Part shown: positions 16,772-23,770 of the stretch, piece after piece | How positions within the stretch are numbered: position 1 is the stretch's first letter | Layout of the letters: each line of letters begins with the position of its first letter | Origin: RUG12461 sp045661345 | GTDB lineage: Bacteria > Bacillota > Clostridia > Lachnospirales > Lachnospiraceae | Direction of reading: 5' to 3' | DNA: 64,000 nucleotides | Assembly: GCA_045661345.1 (NCBI GenBank) | Contig: JAZRFM010000034.1 | Coordinates: 1-64,000 of the forward strand | Notes under the pieces: generated by a model | What the model was told of the DNA's origin: nothing | The model's database searches: none | What the model saw: the letters and a program-made list of their open reading frames with translations, nothing else | Made by a program: the position numbers and the translations under genes

Positions 16772-17272
16772 GTGGGAGCCTTTTTTGTGACCCTTCTTCT
16801 CGGCACCGGGCTGGTGCTCTTAGAGTACCTGTGGAGAAAATACAGACCGGTGCTCCTTGCAGGTATGGTCGAAAGGAAGGAGAAGACGGAAGCTGACATG
16901 GCCGAGATCAATGCTAAGATCAACAGGATCAGCCGGGAACACGATCTTTCTTATATTCCGCAGAGATACCGCTCTCCAGAGATCATGGAGTGTTTCTGTG
17001 ACGCGCTGGAGACGAAACGTGTCACCACGCTTCAGCAGGCGATCAACCTCTATGAGGAGGACCTTCGCCATCAGCAGATGGTTGCCATGCAGCAGGAACA
17101 GATCCGACTTCAACAGGAGCAGCTGCAAACACAGCAGGAGCAGGTGGCAACGCTGCAGGAAATGGAAGAAAACAGGAAAGAGGACGCGAAGAACCAGATC
17201 CTCGGCACGGTGCTTTCCGCCGGCATCGGCCTGGTAGTCGGGCATGGATTGTCCAGGATCTTTCGGGATTGA
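16772..17272 (+). CDS. small membrane protein with Gln-rich coiled coil
   Basis: Read from GTG at 16772 it gives 166 aa: a hydrophobic start (GAFFVTLLLGTGLVLLEYLW), a charged middle, a long Gln-rich coiled coil at about 95-140 (QQEQIRLQQEQLQTQQEQ), and a short glycine-rich hydrophobic end (GTVLSAGIGLVVGHGLSRIF). The start is uncertain: the frame is open back to 16697 and encodes one more hydrophobic helix (IVGIGILILLCGG), but no ATG, GTG or TTG lies in that part, so the gene may be truncated or use a rare start. I do not recognise a family. Confidence 0.5.
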   Translation: MGAFFVTLLLGTGLVLLEYLWRKYRPVLLAGMVERKEKTEADMAEINAKINRISREHDLSYIPQRYRSPEIMECFCDALETKRVTTLQQAINLYEEDLRHQQMVAMQQEQIRLQQEQLQTQQEQVATLQEMEENRKEDAKNQILGTVLSAGIGLVVGHGLSRIFRD

Positions 17273-17340
17273 TGAGAGGCGGCAGGCTGCAAAGAACATC
17301 ACCGATCAGGTAAAGGAGGAGGTTATACGCCCATAACAGT

Positions 17341-17370
17341 CACCACCCGGCTCTTTCGAGCCGGGTGGTG
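17341..17370. terminator. strong bidirectional hairpin
   Basis: CACCACCCGGCTC at 17341-17353 pairs perfectly with GAGCCGGGTGGTG at 17358-17370 with a TTTC loop. It sits between the convergent genes ending at 17272 and 17391, so it can serve both strands, although neither side has a long T run. Confidence 0.6.
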
Positions 17371-17390
17371 GCATGTGACAGAGTCTCCTG

Positions 17391-18323
17391 TTATAGATCA
17401 CCATATTTCGACCGATATAGATCCAGTTTTTTCTGAAGTGCTTCCACTTCCATTTTTGCAGCCTGCTGTGCTGCTTTAACCTTAGCTTCTGCTATGACTT
17501 TGGCTTTGGCTTCAGCTATGACTTCAGCTTTCGCTTCAGCCTGGGCTTCAGCTTTGGCTTCAGCTTCGTCAATGCGTTCCTGTATGTAATTGAGCAGATC
17601 GTTTTCGTTGCGGCGGGCGTCCTCGCGGGCTTCAAGAATTTGTCTCATATGCTCGTCTTCGCTCACCTCGTACATGACAGTACCGGCTTCCTGAAAAACA
17701 GAATCATTTGTTCCCATCATTTTGAGATCCTCCCATGTCGTCGCCTTGAAAAGGCGTGCCCAGTCATCAATATGGTATCGTCGATCTTCCTCTGTAGCAA
17801 GATCTATTTGAGATAAGGATACCACGGAAAGTCGGAATTTGTCATTATATACTTTATGACTACGCGTGTTCATAAGGAGATAGTTTGCATAGAATTCCGG
17901 CTCATCCGGAAATAACGTATAATCCAAGAATCCGATCTGGTAGGATGGTTTCACAGAACGGTAATTATCAGCCTTCACCAGATTTGTAAAGCTGCGGCAC
18001 AGATAGTAGACAGACCGGTCTGTCCAATTGTGATGATTGATCACCTGCATTTCGAGGTTTACATTTGTGTTGTCATTCATCAAAACCATCACATCCAGGA
18101 TCACTGTTTTATCATTGATCAGCTCCCCGGGCACGATGGGATTTGTTACGATGGCTGATTTGATCGCAGATTCTTCCAAATGCAGAAGGGAACACAGAAG
18201 CCGAATCAGTACGTGGTTGCTGCGTTGCAACACCGTTTTAAACATAAAGTCATTGGTCATGTTGTAACGGATCTCTCCGGTAGCATGATCAAGAGCGGAT
18301 ATTCTGTTATCATTTTTCTTCAT
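17391..18323 (-). CDS. Rpn family recombination-promoting nuclease / PD-(D/E)XK transposase-like protein
   Basis: A 310-aa protein starting at MKKNDNRIS, with AAGGAG before the ATG; the frame stays open further upstream without a better site. The N-terminal domain has the family pattern (NDFMFKTVLQ, then LDVMVLMNDNTNVNLEMQ with the Asp and ExQ of the PD-(D/E)XK nuclease core, then RSVYYLCRSF). The last 75 residues are an Ala/Glu/Lys coiled coil built from imperfect repeats of EAKAE and EVIAEAKAK. Rpn proteins nick DNA and have recently been linked to phage defence with repeat-length variation in the tail. A broken tail of a relative lies at 4765. Confidence 0.88.
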   Translation of the reverse strand: MKKNDNRISALDHATGEIRYNMTNDFMFKTVLQRSNHVLIRLLCSLLHLEESAIKSAIVTNPIVPGELINDKTVILDVMVLMNDNTNVNLEMQVINHHNWTDRSVYYLCRSFTNLVKADNYRSVKPSYQIGFLDYTLFPDEPEFYANYLLMNTRSHKVYNDKFRLSVVSLSQIDLATEEDRRYHIDDWARLFKATTWEDLKMMGTNDSVFQEAGTVMYEVSEDEHMRQILEAREDARRNENDLLNYIQERIDEAEAKAEAQAEAKAEVIAEAKAKVIAEAKVKAAQQAAKMEVEALQKKLDLYRSKYGDL

Positions 18324-18500
18324 ACAAGCTCCTTCATAAAATGCAATAAATGCTGAAAAGGGGGAAACATAAATGAGAAAAAGAGATAATCCAGATTGGA
18401 ATGACACTATTGTATCAAGTGGGGGATAAAAAACAAGACGGGAAGGCATTTTTTTAGAAATATTTTAGAATTGGCATTGATTTGAGTCAGGAAATGGATT

Positions 18501-18629
18501 ATGGCTGTGATCTATGATGAACCCGGTGTTGATAAAGTCCCGGCGTGGGAATATGATTATGAGTAGACGACGAGACACGAGAAGATCATTCTGGAATGCG
18601 AAGATGATTTCCGGGAATTTGACAGATAG
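18501..18629 (+). pseudogene. small acidic ORF split by TAG, candidate antitoxin of the next gene
   Basis: From ATG at 18501 the frame reads MAVIYDEPGVDKVPAWEYDYE, then TAG at 18564-18566, then TTRHEKIILECEDDFREFDR and TAG at 18627. The composition is strongly acidic on both sides of the stop, and the two halves look like one 42-codon gene hit by a nonsense mutation. It ends 15 nt before the RelA/SpoT-type gene. Short acidic partners upstream are typical of toxic small alarmone synthetases, but I have not matched this peptide to a known antitoxin. The rest of 18324-18500 shows no gene. Confidence 0.45.
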
Positions 18630-18644
18630 TAGGAGACGACATCT

Positions 18645-19625
18645 ATGCTTACCCTTAACGACTACTTATACAACGGCGATACGGTGGTGAAGATCCTGCA
18701 CAGCTACTCCCGGGATCTGAAGGAGGCCGCCATTGCATACAATAACGGGATAGACCTGGCGCACAGCAACTGTCTGCTGCTGATGATCGACCTGCTGGAG
18801 CACAATGATTTCCTGACGACACAGTCGCAGAAGATCAGAGAGTTCTATAAGTTCATGGCGGAGAAGTATCCGTTTCTGGCGTTTACTTTTAAGGGCAGGA
18901 TCAAATCTCTGATCCGCCTGGAAGAGAAGATCAACGGCAATATCGTGGAGTTCATTTACGATTATCACAGGAAGAAAGGCACCTATCCGCCGGAGGCTAA
19001 GCTCAAGGACCAGATCAGCAGGATCAAGGATCTTATTGCTTACCGGATCGTGGTTTCCCTGCCGCGATGTCATGTAAAGGCCGGAGAGAATAAAGAAGAG
19101 CGGGAGAGAGGGTATCTCTACGAAATCGCGAATGCGTTGCCGGATTTCCTGGAGGAACGCGGTTTTCAGCCGGAGCTTTCCGGGATCGAAACTGTCAGTC
19201 AGACCATCGCGGAGCCCTATCGTCAGTATTATCGGGACTATATCGAGAATCCGAATCATTACGGGTACCGGTCTCTTCACATCTCTTTTTTTGACAACAC
19301 ATCGCGAAGCAACATTGAAGTGCAGATCCGCACAAAGGAGATGGACGATAATGCGGAGATCGGACCGGCCAATCATCTCGGCTATGAGAAACGACAGGAG
19401 AGTGAACGTGCCCGGCGCGAGGAGATCCCGCCGGGAGAGAATGCCTATTTTGACGACGCCTATGAAAGAGGCATGAAGCTGCAGGAGCTGGATCTGGCCA
19501 GGGTGGATGTGAATATGTTCGGTGCGGCGGACAACAATCTGGTGAATGACGGATGCGGCTTATATCGAGGAAGGCTGATTCTGCCGTACGAGCATCTGTC
19601 GAGATTCCAGAACGACCTGATCTGA
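18645..19625 (+). CDS. RelA/SpoT-domain nucleotide synthetase (ToxSAS-like)
   Basis: A 326-aa protein with a single synthetase domain and no hydrolase, TGS or ACT domain. Visible motifs are KGRIKSLIRLEEKI (about 83-96), RIKDLIAYRIVVS, the segment PNHYGYRSLHISF (about 203-215), and the IEVQIRTKEMDDNAEIGPANHLGYE block (about 223-247). These catalyse transfer of pyrophosphate from ATP to a guanine nucleotide, or in toxic members to ATP/GTP or tRNA ends. AGGAGA lies 8 nt upstream of the ATG. Proteins of this size are widespread in Lachnospiraceae; whether this one is a housekeeping alarmone synthetase or a toxin is undecided. Confidence 0.85.
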   Translation: MLTLNDYLYNGDTVVKILHSYSRDLKEAAIAYNNGIDLAHSNCLLLMIDLLEHNDFLTTQSQKIREFYKFMAEKYPFLAFTFKGRIKSLIRLEEKINGNIVEFIYDYHRKKGTYPPEAKLKDQISRIKDLIAYRIVVSLPRCHVKAGENKEERERGYLYEIANALPDFLEERGFQPELSGIETVSQTIAEPYRQYYRDYIENPNHYGYRSLHISFFDNTSRSNIEVQIRTKEMDDNAEIGPANHLGYEKRQESERARREEIPPGENAYFDDAYERGMKLQELDLARVDVNMFGAADNNLVNDGCGLYRGRLILPYEHLSRFQNDLI

Positions 19626-19721
19626 TCGTTGCTGCAGTTTTTCCTGAAATGAAGATTGTGACCTGGCTGGCTACAGGATAGAATTGGCTCACACGGTTTG
19701 CACAGGAAGGAGAAAACGGCT

Positions 19722-20636
19722 ATGAAATATCATGATTTTGGAAAGACCGGCTACAAAGTTTCCGCAATCGGTTACGGCGGAATTGTTTCATCGCAACACT
19801 TTGATGAAGCCGCCATTCCAGGGGACGGACAGAAAATGTCTGATCATCATGTCGCATGGGCGATCGACCATGGAATCAATTACTTCGATGTGGCACCGAC
19901 CTATGGTGATGCGCAGCTTCTGATGGGAAATTCTATACAGTCTTATCGGAAGGATGTCTATCTCGCCTGCAAAACAAACCGAAGAAACCGTGCCGAAGCG
20001 GAGGCCGAGATGAAAGAATCTCTGTCGCTTCTCCATACGGATTATTTTGATGTCTATCAGCTGCATGGTCTGATTACCGAAGAGGAACTGGATGAGTGCT
20101 TTGCTCCCGGCGGAACAATGGAACTGTTGATCGAAATGAAAAAACAGGGGATCGCGAGAAACATCGGCTTTACGGCGCATAGTGAGCCGACTGCCCTGCT
20201 GGCGCTGGAGCGGTATGACTTTGATACGGTCATGTTTCCTTTGAACTGGCATATGCATATGCAGCACGGCATGGGGGAAAGGTTGCGGCAGGAGGTAAAA
20301 CGCAGAGGGATCGGATTCCTCGGCATCAAGTCCATGATTGAAAAAGCATGGGCGCCTGAAGAACGCTATGCTTCCAAATATCCGAAGTCCTGGTGCAAAC
20401 CTTTTGAGGTGGGAAAAGATGATGAGGTTCTCCTTGCCGCGTTAAAATACGCGGTTTCTCTCGGAGAGGATATTCTTGTTCCACCCGGAAACTTTGAACA
20501 TTTTTCTTTCGCACTGGAACATCAGGACGAGATCTTTGAAGAACCGCTCACAGAGCAGGAGAAAGAGCTGTTGAAGAAGCGGCTTACGGGCGTATCAGAC
20601 GCTCCGTTTTATGATCCGGAGTGCTATGGAGGGTGA
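19722..20636 (+). CDS. aldo/keto reductase family protein
   Basis: NAD(P)H-dependent reductase of 304 aa. The start at 19722 (MKYHDFGKTGYKVSAIGYGG) has AGGAAGGAG upstream and is the normal family start. The catalytic tetrad can be seen: Asp and Tyr in INYFDVAPTYG, Lys in LACKTNRR, His in YQLHGL. It lacks the C-terminal ferredoxin domain seen in some clostridial members. A GNAT gene follows 3 nt after its stop, so the two are likely co-transcribed. The substrate is unknown. Confidence 0.9.
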   Translation: MKYHDFGKTGYKVSAIGYGGIVSSQHFDEAAIPGDGQKMSDHHVAWAIDHGINYFDVAPTYGDAQLLMGNSIQSYRKDVYLACKTNRRNRAEAEAEMKESLSLLHTDYFDVYQLHGLITEEELDECFAPGGTMELLIEMKKQGIARNIGFTAHSEPTALLALERYDFDTVMFPLNWHMHMQHGMGERLRQEVKRRGIGFLGIKSMIEKAWAPEERYASKYPKSWCKPFEVGKDDEVLLAALKYAVSLGEDILVPPGNFEHFSFALEHQDEIFEEPLTEQEKELLKKRLTGVSDAPFYDPECYGG

Positions 20637-20639
20637 AAG

Positions 20640-21116
20640 ATGGTAGAACTGAAACCGATCACAGAAGACAATTTTCTTGACGCTTTCAACCTGAAGTTGG
20701 CGTCAGGGCAGGAAAGCTTTGTGTCTCATCCGATACGAAGCCTTGCACAGGCTTATGTCTACAGAAAGCAGTGTCAGCCGTTCGGCATCTATGCGGGTGA
20801 GACGATGGTCGGCTATGTCATGGTGATCTACGATTATGATATCCCCGAATACGATATCTGGCATATGATGATCGATGAATCGATGCAGGGAAAGGGATAT
20901 GGCAGTGACGCGTTGGATTTTGTCATTGACTATATCCGCACGAAACCCTTTGGGGACTCGGACAGAGTTGCATTGACCTGCAACAAAGACAATCCGATCG
21001 CACAAAAACTCTATGAAAAAAAGGGTTTTGCCACTACCGGCGCAGAGTATGATGATGAGATCGAACTGGCCATGACGGTGAACGGAGAATCGCCGGACGA
21101 GGAGATGAGAAGGTAA
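20640..21116 (+). CDS. GNAT family N-acetyltransferase (diamine/spermidine type)
   Basis: A 158-aa GNAT with the full fold. Motif A is IDESMQGKGYGSDALDFVIDYI (Q/RxxGxG/A pattern), followed by VALTCNKDNPIAQKLYEKKGF, as in acetyltransferases acting on diamines or polyamines. It starts 3 nt after the aldo/keto reductase. The broken GNAT immediately downstream shares only the general fold. The substrate is inferred from motif resemblance only. Confidence 0.85.
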   Translation: MVELKPITEDNFLDAFNLKLASGQESFVSHPIRSLAQAYVYRKQCQPFGIYAGETMVGYVMVIYDYDIPEYDIWHMMIDESMQGKGYGSDALDFVIDYIRTKPFGDSDRVALTCNKDNPIAQKLYEKKGFATTGAEYDDEIELAMTVNGESPDEEMRR

Positions 21117-21118
21117 GA

Positions 21119-21457
21119 TGCAGACAGGGCTATGTGTGTATCGAAGATGGAAAGATGATTGGCATCTTACGGTATCATCTTTTCTGGGACAATACTCCTT
21201 TCTGTACGATGCTGTTCATTGATGCCGAATATAGAGGCAGAGGCCATGGGAAGCAATTGATGGAGCGCTGAGAGAAGGACATGGAATCAGCGGGATATGG
21301 GATGCTGATGACTTCAACCCAAGTCGATGAGGAGGCACAGCATTTTTATCGAAAGCTTGGATATAAGGATTGCGGTGGCTTTATTGTGGACGTTCCCGGT
21401 TATAAGCAACCGATGGAACTGATCATGATAAAAGCAGTCATGCGTGATCCGATATGA
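21119..21457 (+). pseudogene. GNAT acetyltransferase remnant, N-terminus lost and Trp codon replaced by TGA
   Basis: The frame encodes GYVCIEDGKMIGILRYHLFW, ...DAEYRGRGHGKQLMER, TGA at 21269-21271, then EKDMESAGYGMLMTSTQVDE, ...FYRKLGYKDCGGF to TGA at 21455. The order and content match a well known clostridial GNAT type (with STQVDEEAQHFYRKLGYKD), in which the residue at the stop is normally Trp. About 40 N-terminal residues are missing and no start codon with a ribosome site exists. It begins right after the intact GNAT. Confidence 0.7.
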
Positions 21458-21503
21458 CGGACAGCAGCCAGACAAAGCAACATAAAGAACGGAGACATCC
21501 TTT

Positions 21504-21725
21504 ATGCAATCAATTCTCATAAAAGACACGACAAAAGAAGAACGCGAAGCAATCGTTAAGAATTCCATGGACTGCGGAGGCGGATGCGAGAACTGTTCCT
21601 CCTGCTGGCTTGGCGGCGGTTCGCCATGGGACATCTATCAGGACTATATAGATGGGAAGCGTGAGATCAGGGAGATCAACGCGGCTTATATGGAGCAATA
21701 TCGTCAGGGTCGAAATATCCTGTGA
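21504..21725 (+). CDS. small cysteine-rich protein of unknown function
   Basis: A 73-aa soluble protein whose centre is a cysteine and glycine cluster (DCGGGCENCSSCWLGGG, about 23-39) that could bind a metal or an iron-sulfur cluster. The C-terminal half (PWDIYQDYIDGKREIREINAAYMEQYR) is helical and charged. The ATG follows GGAGACATCC. Similar short proteins occur in Lachnospiraceae genomes without known function. It precedes the rhodanese lipoprotein by 64 nt. Confidence 0.6.
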   Translation: MQSILIKDTTKEEREAIVKNSMDCGGGCENCSSCWLGGGSPWDIYQDYIDGKREIREINAAYMEQYRQGRNIL

Positions 21726-21789
21726 GGTATGCTTATTGAAAACTGCAACAAGTTGCTGCAGAAAATCTGGAAGAGACATTTGAGGGACA

Positions 21790-22641
21790 ATGATGAAGAA
21801 AGCATGGATCATGACAATCGTATTACCGGCACTGTTACTTGTCGGTTGTACACCGGCGGGACCGGGATTTGGGCAGATCATGGACGGAGACGGTATGATA
21901 CGTACGTTTGATTATACATCGATCACGCAGGAAGAAGCGAAGCAGATGATGGATCAGGAAGACGATTATGTGATCGTAGACGTCCGCAGGGAAGACGAGT
22001 ACGCCGCAGGGCATATTCCGGGCGCGATTCTGATTCCGAACGAGAGCATTGCTGAATATGAAGCCCCGCACGAATTGGAAAACTCCGACCAGATCATATT
22101 GGTGTACTGCCGAACCGGGAGGCGAAGCAAGGAAGCGGCGGACAAGCTGGCGAAGATGCGATATTCACGAGTCTACGAGTTTGGCGGGATTGAAGATTGG
22201 GACGGAGAAATAGAAGTTGGCGAGCAGAGTACGGAACAGACTGCGTCAGATAGTGAGAAAGAAGATATGTCACCGATGCCGATACTTGGGGTGATTGTTG
22301 GAGACAATGTTTTTACGATCTATACGGAAGACAATTCTTCCGCAGAGGCTTTTGTTGAGAAGGTCAAACATGGAAACGTGCAGATCGATATGCATGATTA
22401 TGGTAATTTCGAGAAAATAGGAGATCTGCCATGGGAGCTGCCGACGAATGATGAAGAGATTACCACTGCTCCCGGGGACGTGATCCTGTACGAAGGCGAT
22501 CATGTCACGATCTATTATGATGAGAATACATGGAACTTCACAAAGCTGGGGCATATCAATGCTACACCGGAAGAGATCCAGGAAGCGTTCGGTGGTAAGG
22601 ATGATATCACAGCGGAGTTTTTTGTGGAATGGACGGAATAG
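21790..22641 (+). CDS. rhodanese lipoprotein with C-terminal cyclophilin-like domain
   Basis: A 283-aa lipoprotein: signal peptide and lipobox LLLVGC (Cys20), a rhodanese domain at about 42-140 with the active-site loop YCRTGRRS (Cys107), a Glu/Ser linker, and a C-terminal domain (VFTIYTEDNSSAEAFVEKV...LPTNDEEITTAPGDVILYEGDHVTIYYD...FTKLGHI) that matches the cyclophilin-like fold of about 110 residues. Rhodaneses move sulfane sulfur or reduce persulfides; here it would act outside the membrane. ATG at 21793 (after GAGGG) is an equally good start. The pairing of the two domains is uncommon. Confidence 0.8.
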   Translation: MMKKAWIMTIVLPALLLVGCTPAGPGFGQIMDGDGMIRTFDYTSITQEEAKQMMDQEDDYVIVDVRREDEYAAGHIPGAILIPNESIAEYEAPHELENSDQIILVYCRTGRRSKEAADKLAKMRYSRVYEFGGIEDWDGEIEVGEQSTEQTASDSEKEDMSPMPILGVIVGDNVFTIYTEDNSSAEAFVEKVKHGNVQIDMHDYGNFEKIGDLPWELPTNDEEITTAPGDVILYEGDHVTIYYDENTWNFTKLGHINATPEEIQEAFGGKDDITAEFFVEWTE

Positions 22642-22709
22642 GATAAGCATAACCACAAGTAGGTAAGGATAGATTTGTGTTGATGACACGCCACAGTGAT
22701 AGAATTCAA

Positions 22710-22761
22710 TGTGCAATATTTGCACATTTCTGTTGACGCAGAAGTGCAAATATTGCATAAT
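22710..22761 (+). promoter_or_regulatory. promoter with two inverted 13-bp operators
   Basis: The -35 TTGACG (22733-22738) and -10 CATAAT (22756-22761) are 17 nt apart. The palindrome TGTGCAATATTTGCACA lies at 22710-22726. Its 13-bp core (22712-22724) recurs as an exact reverse complement at 22745-22757, inside the promoter spacer and -10. The two centres are 33 bp apart, about three helical turns, on the same face of DNA. The product of the next gene has an HTH and probably binds here. Confidence 0.7.
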
Positions 22762-22785
22762 TTTTATCGGATGGAGGTGCAAAAC

Positions 22786-23259
22786 GTGACGGAACTGAAA
22801 GCCTGCCGGCAAAAGAAAAAACTTACTCAGCGTGAAGCGGCTCAAATATTGGGGGTGTCTTTACGATCTTACATCACATACGAAAATGATGAAGGGAAGA
22901 AAACTACGCCGAAATATCGGTTTATATTACAGGAGATGAAAAATTTTAATCCGCTGGATGAGGAACATGGTGTCTTGGCGATTGACGAGATCAGAAGTGC
23001 ATGTGAAAGAGTTTTTGAACAATACACGGTTGACTTTTGTTATCTCTTTGGCTCCTATGCAAAGGGAAGAGCACGTGGGGAAAGCGATGTGGATCTGGTT
23101 ATCTCAACACAGGTTACCGGACTTCGATTCTATGAAATCGCGGAACGTTTGAGAGAAGAGCTGCATAAAAAAGTTGATCTTCTCGAATTGAAACAACTGC
23201 TGAAAAATGAAGAACTCCTTAAAGAGGTATTAAAGGAGGGAATCCGAATCTATGGATAA
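22786..23259 (+). CDS. XRE-type HTH fused to MNT nucleotidyltransferase (HEPN/MNT antitoxin-like)
   Basis: A 157-aa protein. GTG at 22786 is chosen because GGAGGTG (22773-22779) lies 6 nt upstream; an ATG at 22771 is inside that site. Residues 1-55 form an XRE-type helix-turn-helix (LTQREAAQILGVSLRSYITYEN), residues 65-157 a minimal nucleotidyltransferase with GSYAKGRARGESDVDLV (the GSx(10)DxD metal site, intact). MNT proteins usually AMPylate or pair with HEPN RNase toxins, but no HEPN gene is adjacent. Two palindromes over its promoter suggest it represses itself. Confidence 0.85.
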   Translation: MTELKACRQKKKLTQREAAQILGVSLRSYITYENDEGKKTTPKYRFILQEMKNFNPLDEEHGVLAIDEIRSACERVFEQYTVDFCYLFGSYAKGRARGESDVDLVISTQVTGLRFYEIAERLREELHKKVDLLELKQLLKNEELLKEVLKEGIRIYG

Positions 23260-23655
23260 TATAAAGATGATTCACGCGAAGGGATCGAGAAATATCTGAA
23301 ACGAAATCCGAACACCTCTTATGTTGCCGTGCGTGAGGAAAAGATCGTCGGCGTGATCCTTTGCGGACACGACGGAAGGAGAGGGATCGTTCAGCATGCC
23401 TGTGTATCGCCGGATTACAGACGGATGGGGATCGGAAAGAAACTCGTCGACCTTGCCGTTGATGCACTGAAAAAAGAGGGAATCAATAAGGTTCTTCTGG
23501 TTGCGTTCAAAAAGAACGAAGGTGGAAATGCTTTTTGGGAATCGCAGGGCTTTACTTTGCGTGAGGATTTGAACTACAGAAACAAAGCCCTTGTCGAAAT
23601 GGTGCGTATCGATCCGGACTACTTGGCAGAAGAAGCTGAGATTGAAAAAGTGTAA
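23260..23655 (+). pseudogene. N-terminally truncated GNAT acetyltransferase in frame after the MNT stop
   Basis: Directly after the TAA of the nucleotidyltransferase gene, in the same frame, the sequence reads YKDDSREGIEKYLKRNPNTS, then the GNAT body with motif A (VSPDYRRMGIGKKLVDLAVD) and GNAFWESQGF. This family normally has about 30 more N-terminal residues, which are gone, and no ATG with a ribosome site is present. A GTG at 23329 could start a 108-aa product lacking the first strands. The last codons (EIEKV) come from the first of three ATTGAAAAAGTG repeats. Confidence 0.65.
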
Positions 23656-23716
23656 AACTTGAGAAAATAATCATTGAAAAAGTGCGAAATCTAATCAAAA
23701 ATCAATTGAAAAAGTG
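23641..23716. repeat. three direct repeats of ATTGAAAAAGTG, 32 bp apart
   Basis: The 12-mer occurs at 23641-23652, 23673-23684 and 23705-23716; the starts are exactly 32 bp apart. The first copy forms the end of the GNAT remnant and the third contains the -35 box of the next gene. Exact spacing of three helical turns suggests protein binding, or a tandem duplication that has since diverged between the repeats. Confidence 0.75.
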
Positions 23717-23734
23717 CAAGAGACCTCTTATAAT
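23706..23734 (+). promoter_or_regulatory. promoter of the DUF4143 ATPase gene
   Basis: TTGAAA at 23706-23711 and TATAAT at 23729-23734 with a 17-nt spacer: a near-consensus sigma-A promoter. ACCTCTTA (23723-23730) and TAAGAGGT (23757-23764) form an inverted repeat spanning the start site; its second half is also the ribosome binding site of the gene at 23771. Confidence 0.75.
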
Positions 23735-23770
23735 AGTGTTGTGATAAACGCTTGTTAAGAGGTTTTTGTT

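Noticed and set aside
4765..21457. TGA read as tryptophan (recoded stop)
   Set aside because: Three frames are interrupted by TGA, one exactly at a family Trp, but many intact genes here end in TGA, so these are decayed genes.
23641..23716. CRISPR array
   Set aside because: Regular 32-bp spacing, but only three 12-bp units, one inside a gene end and one in a promoter, with no cas genes.
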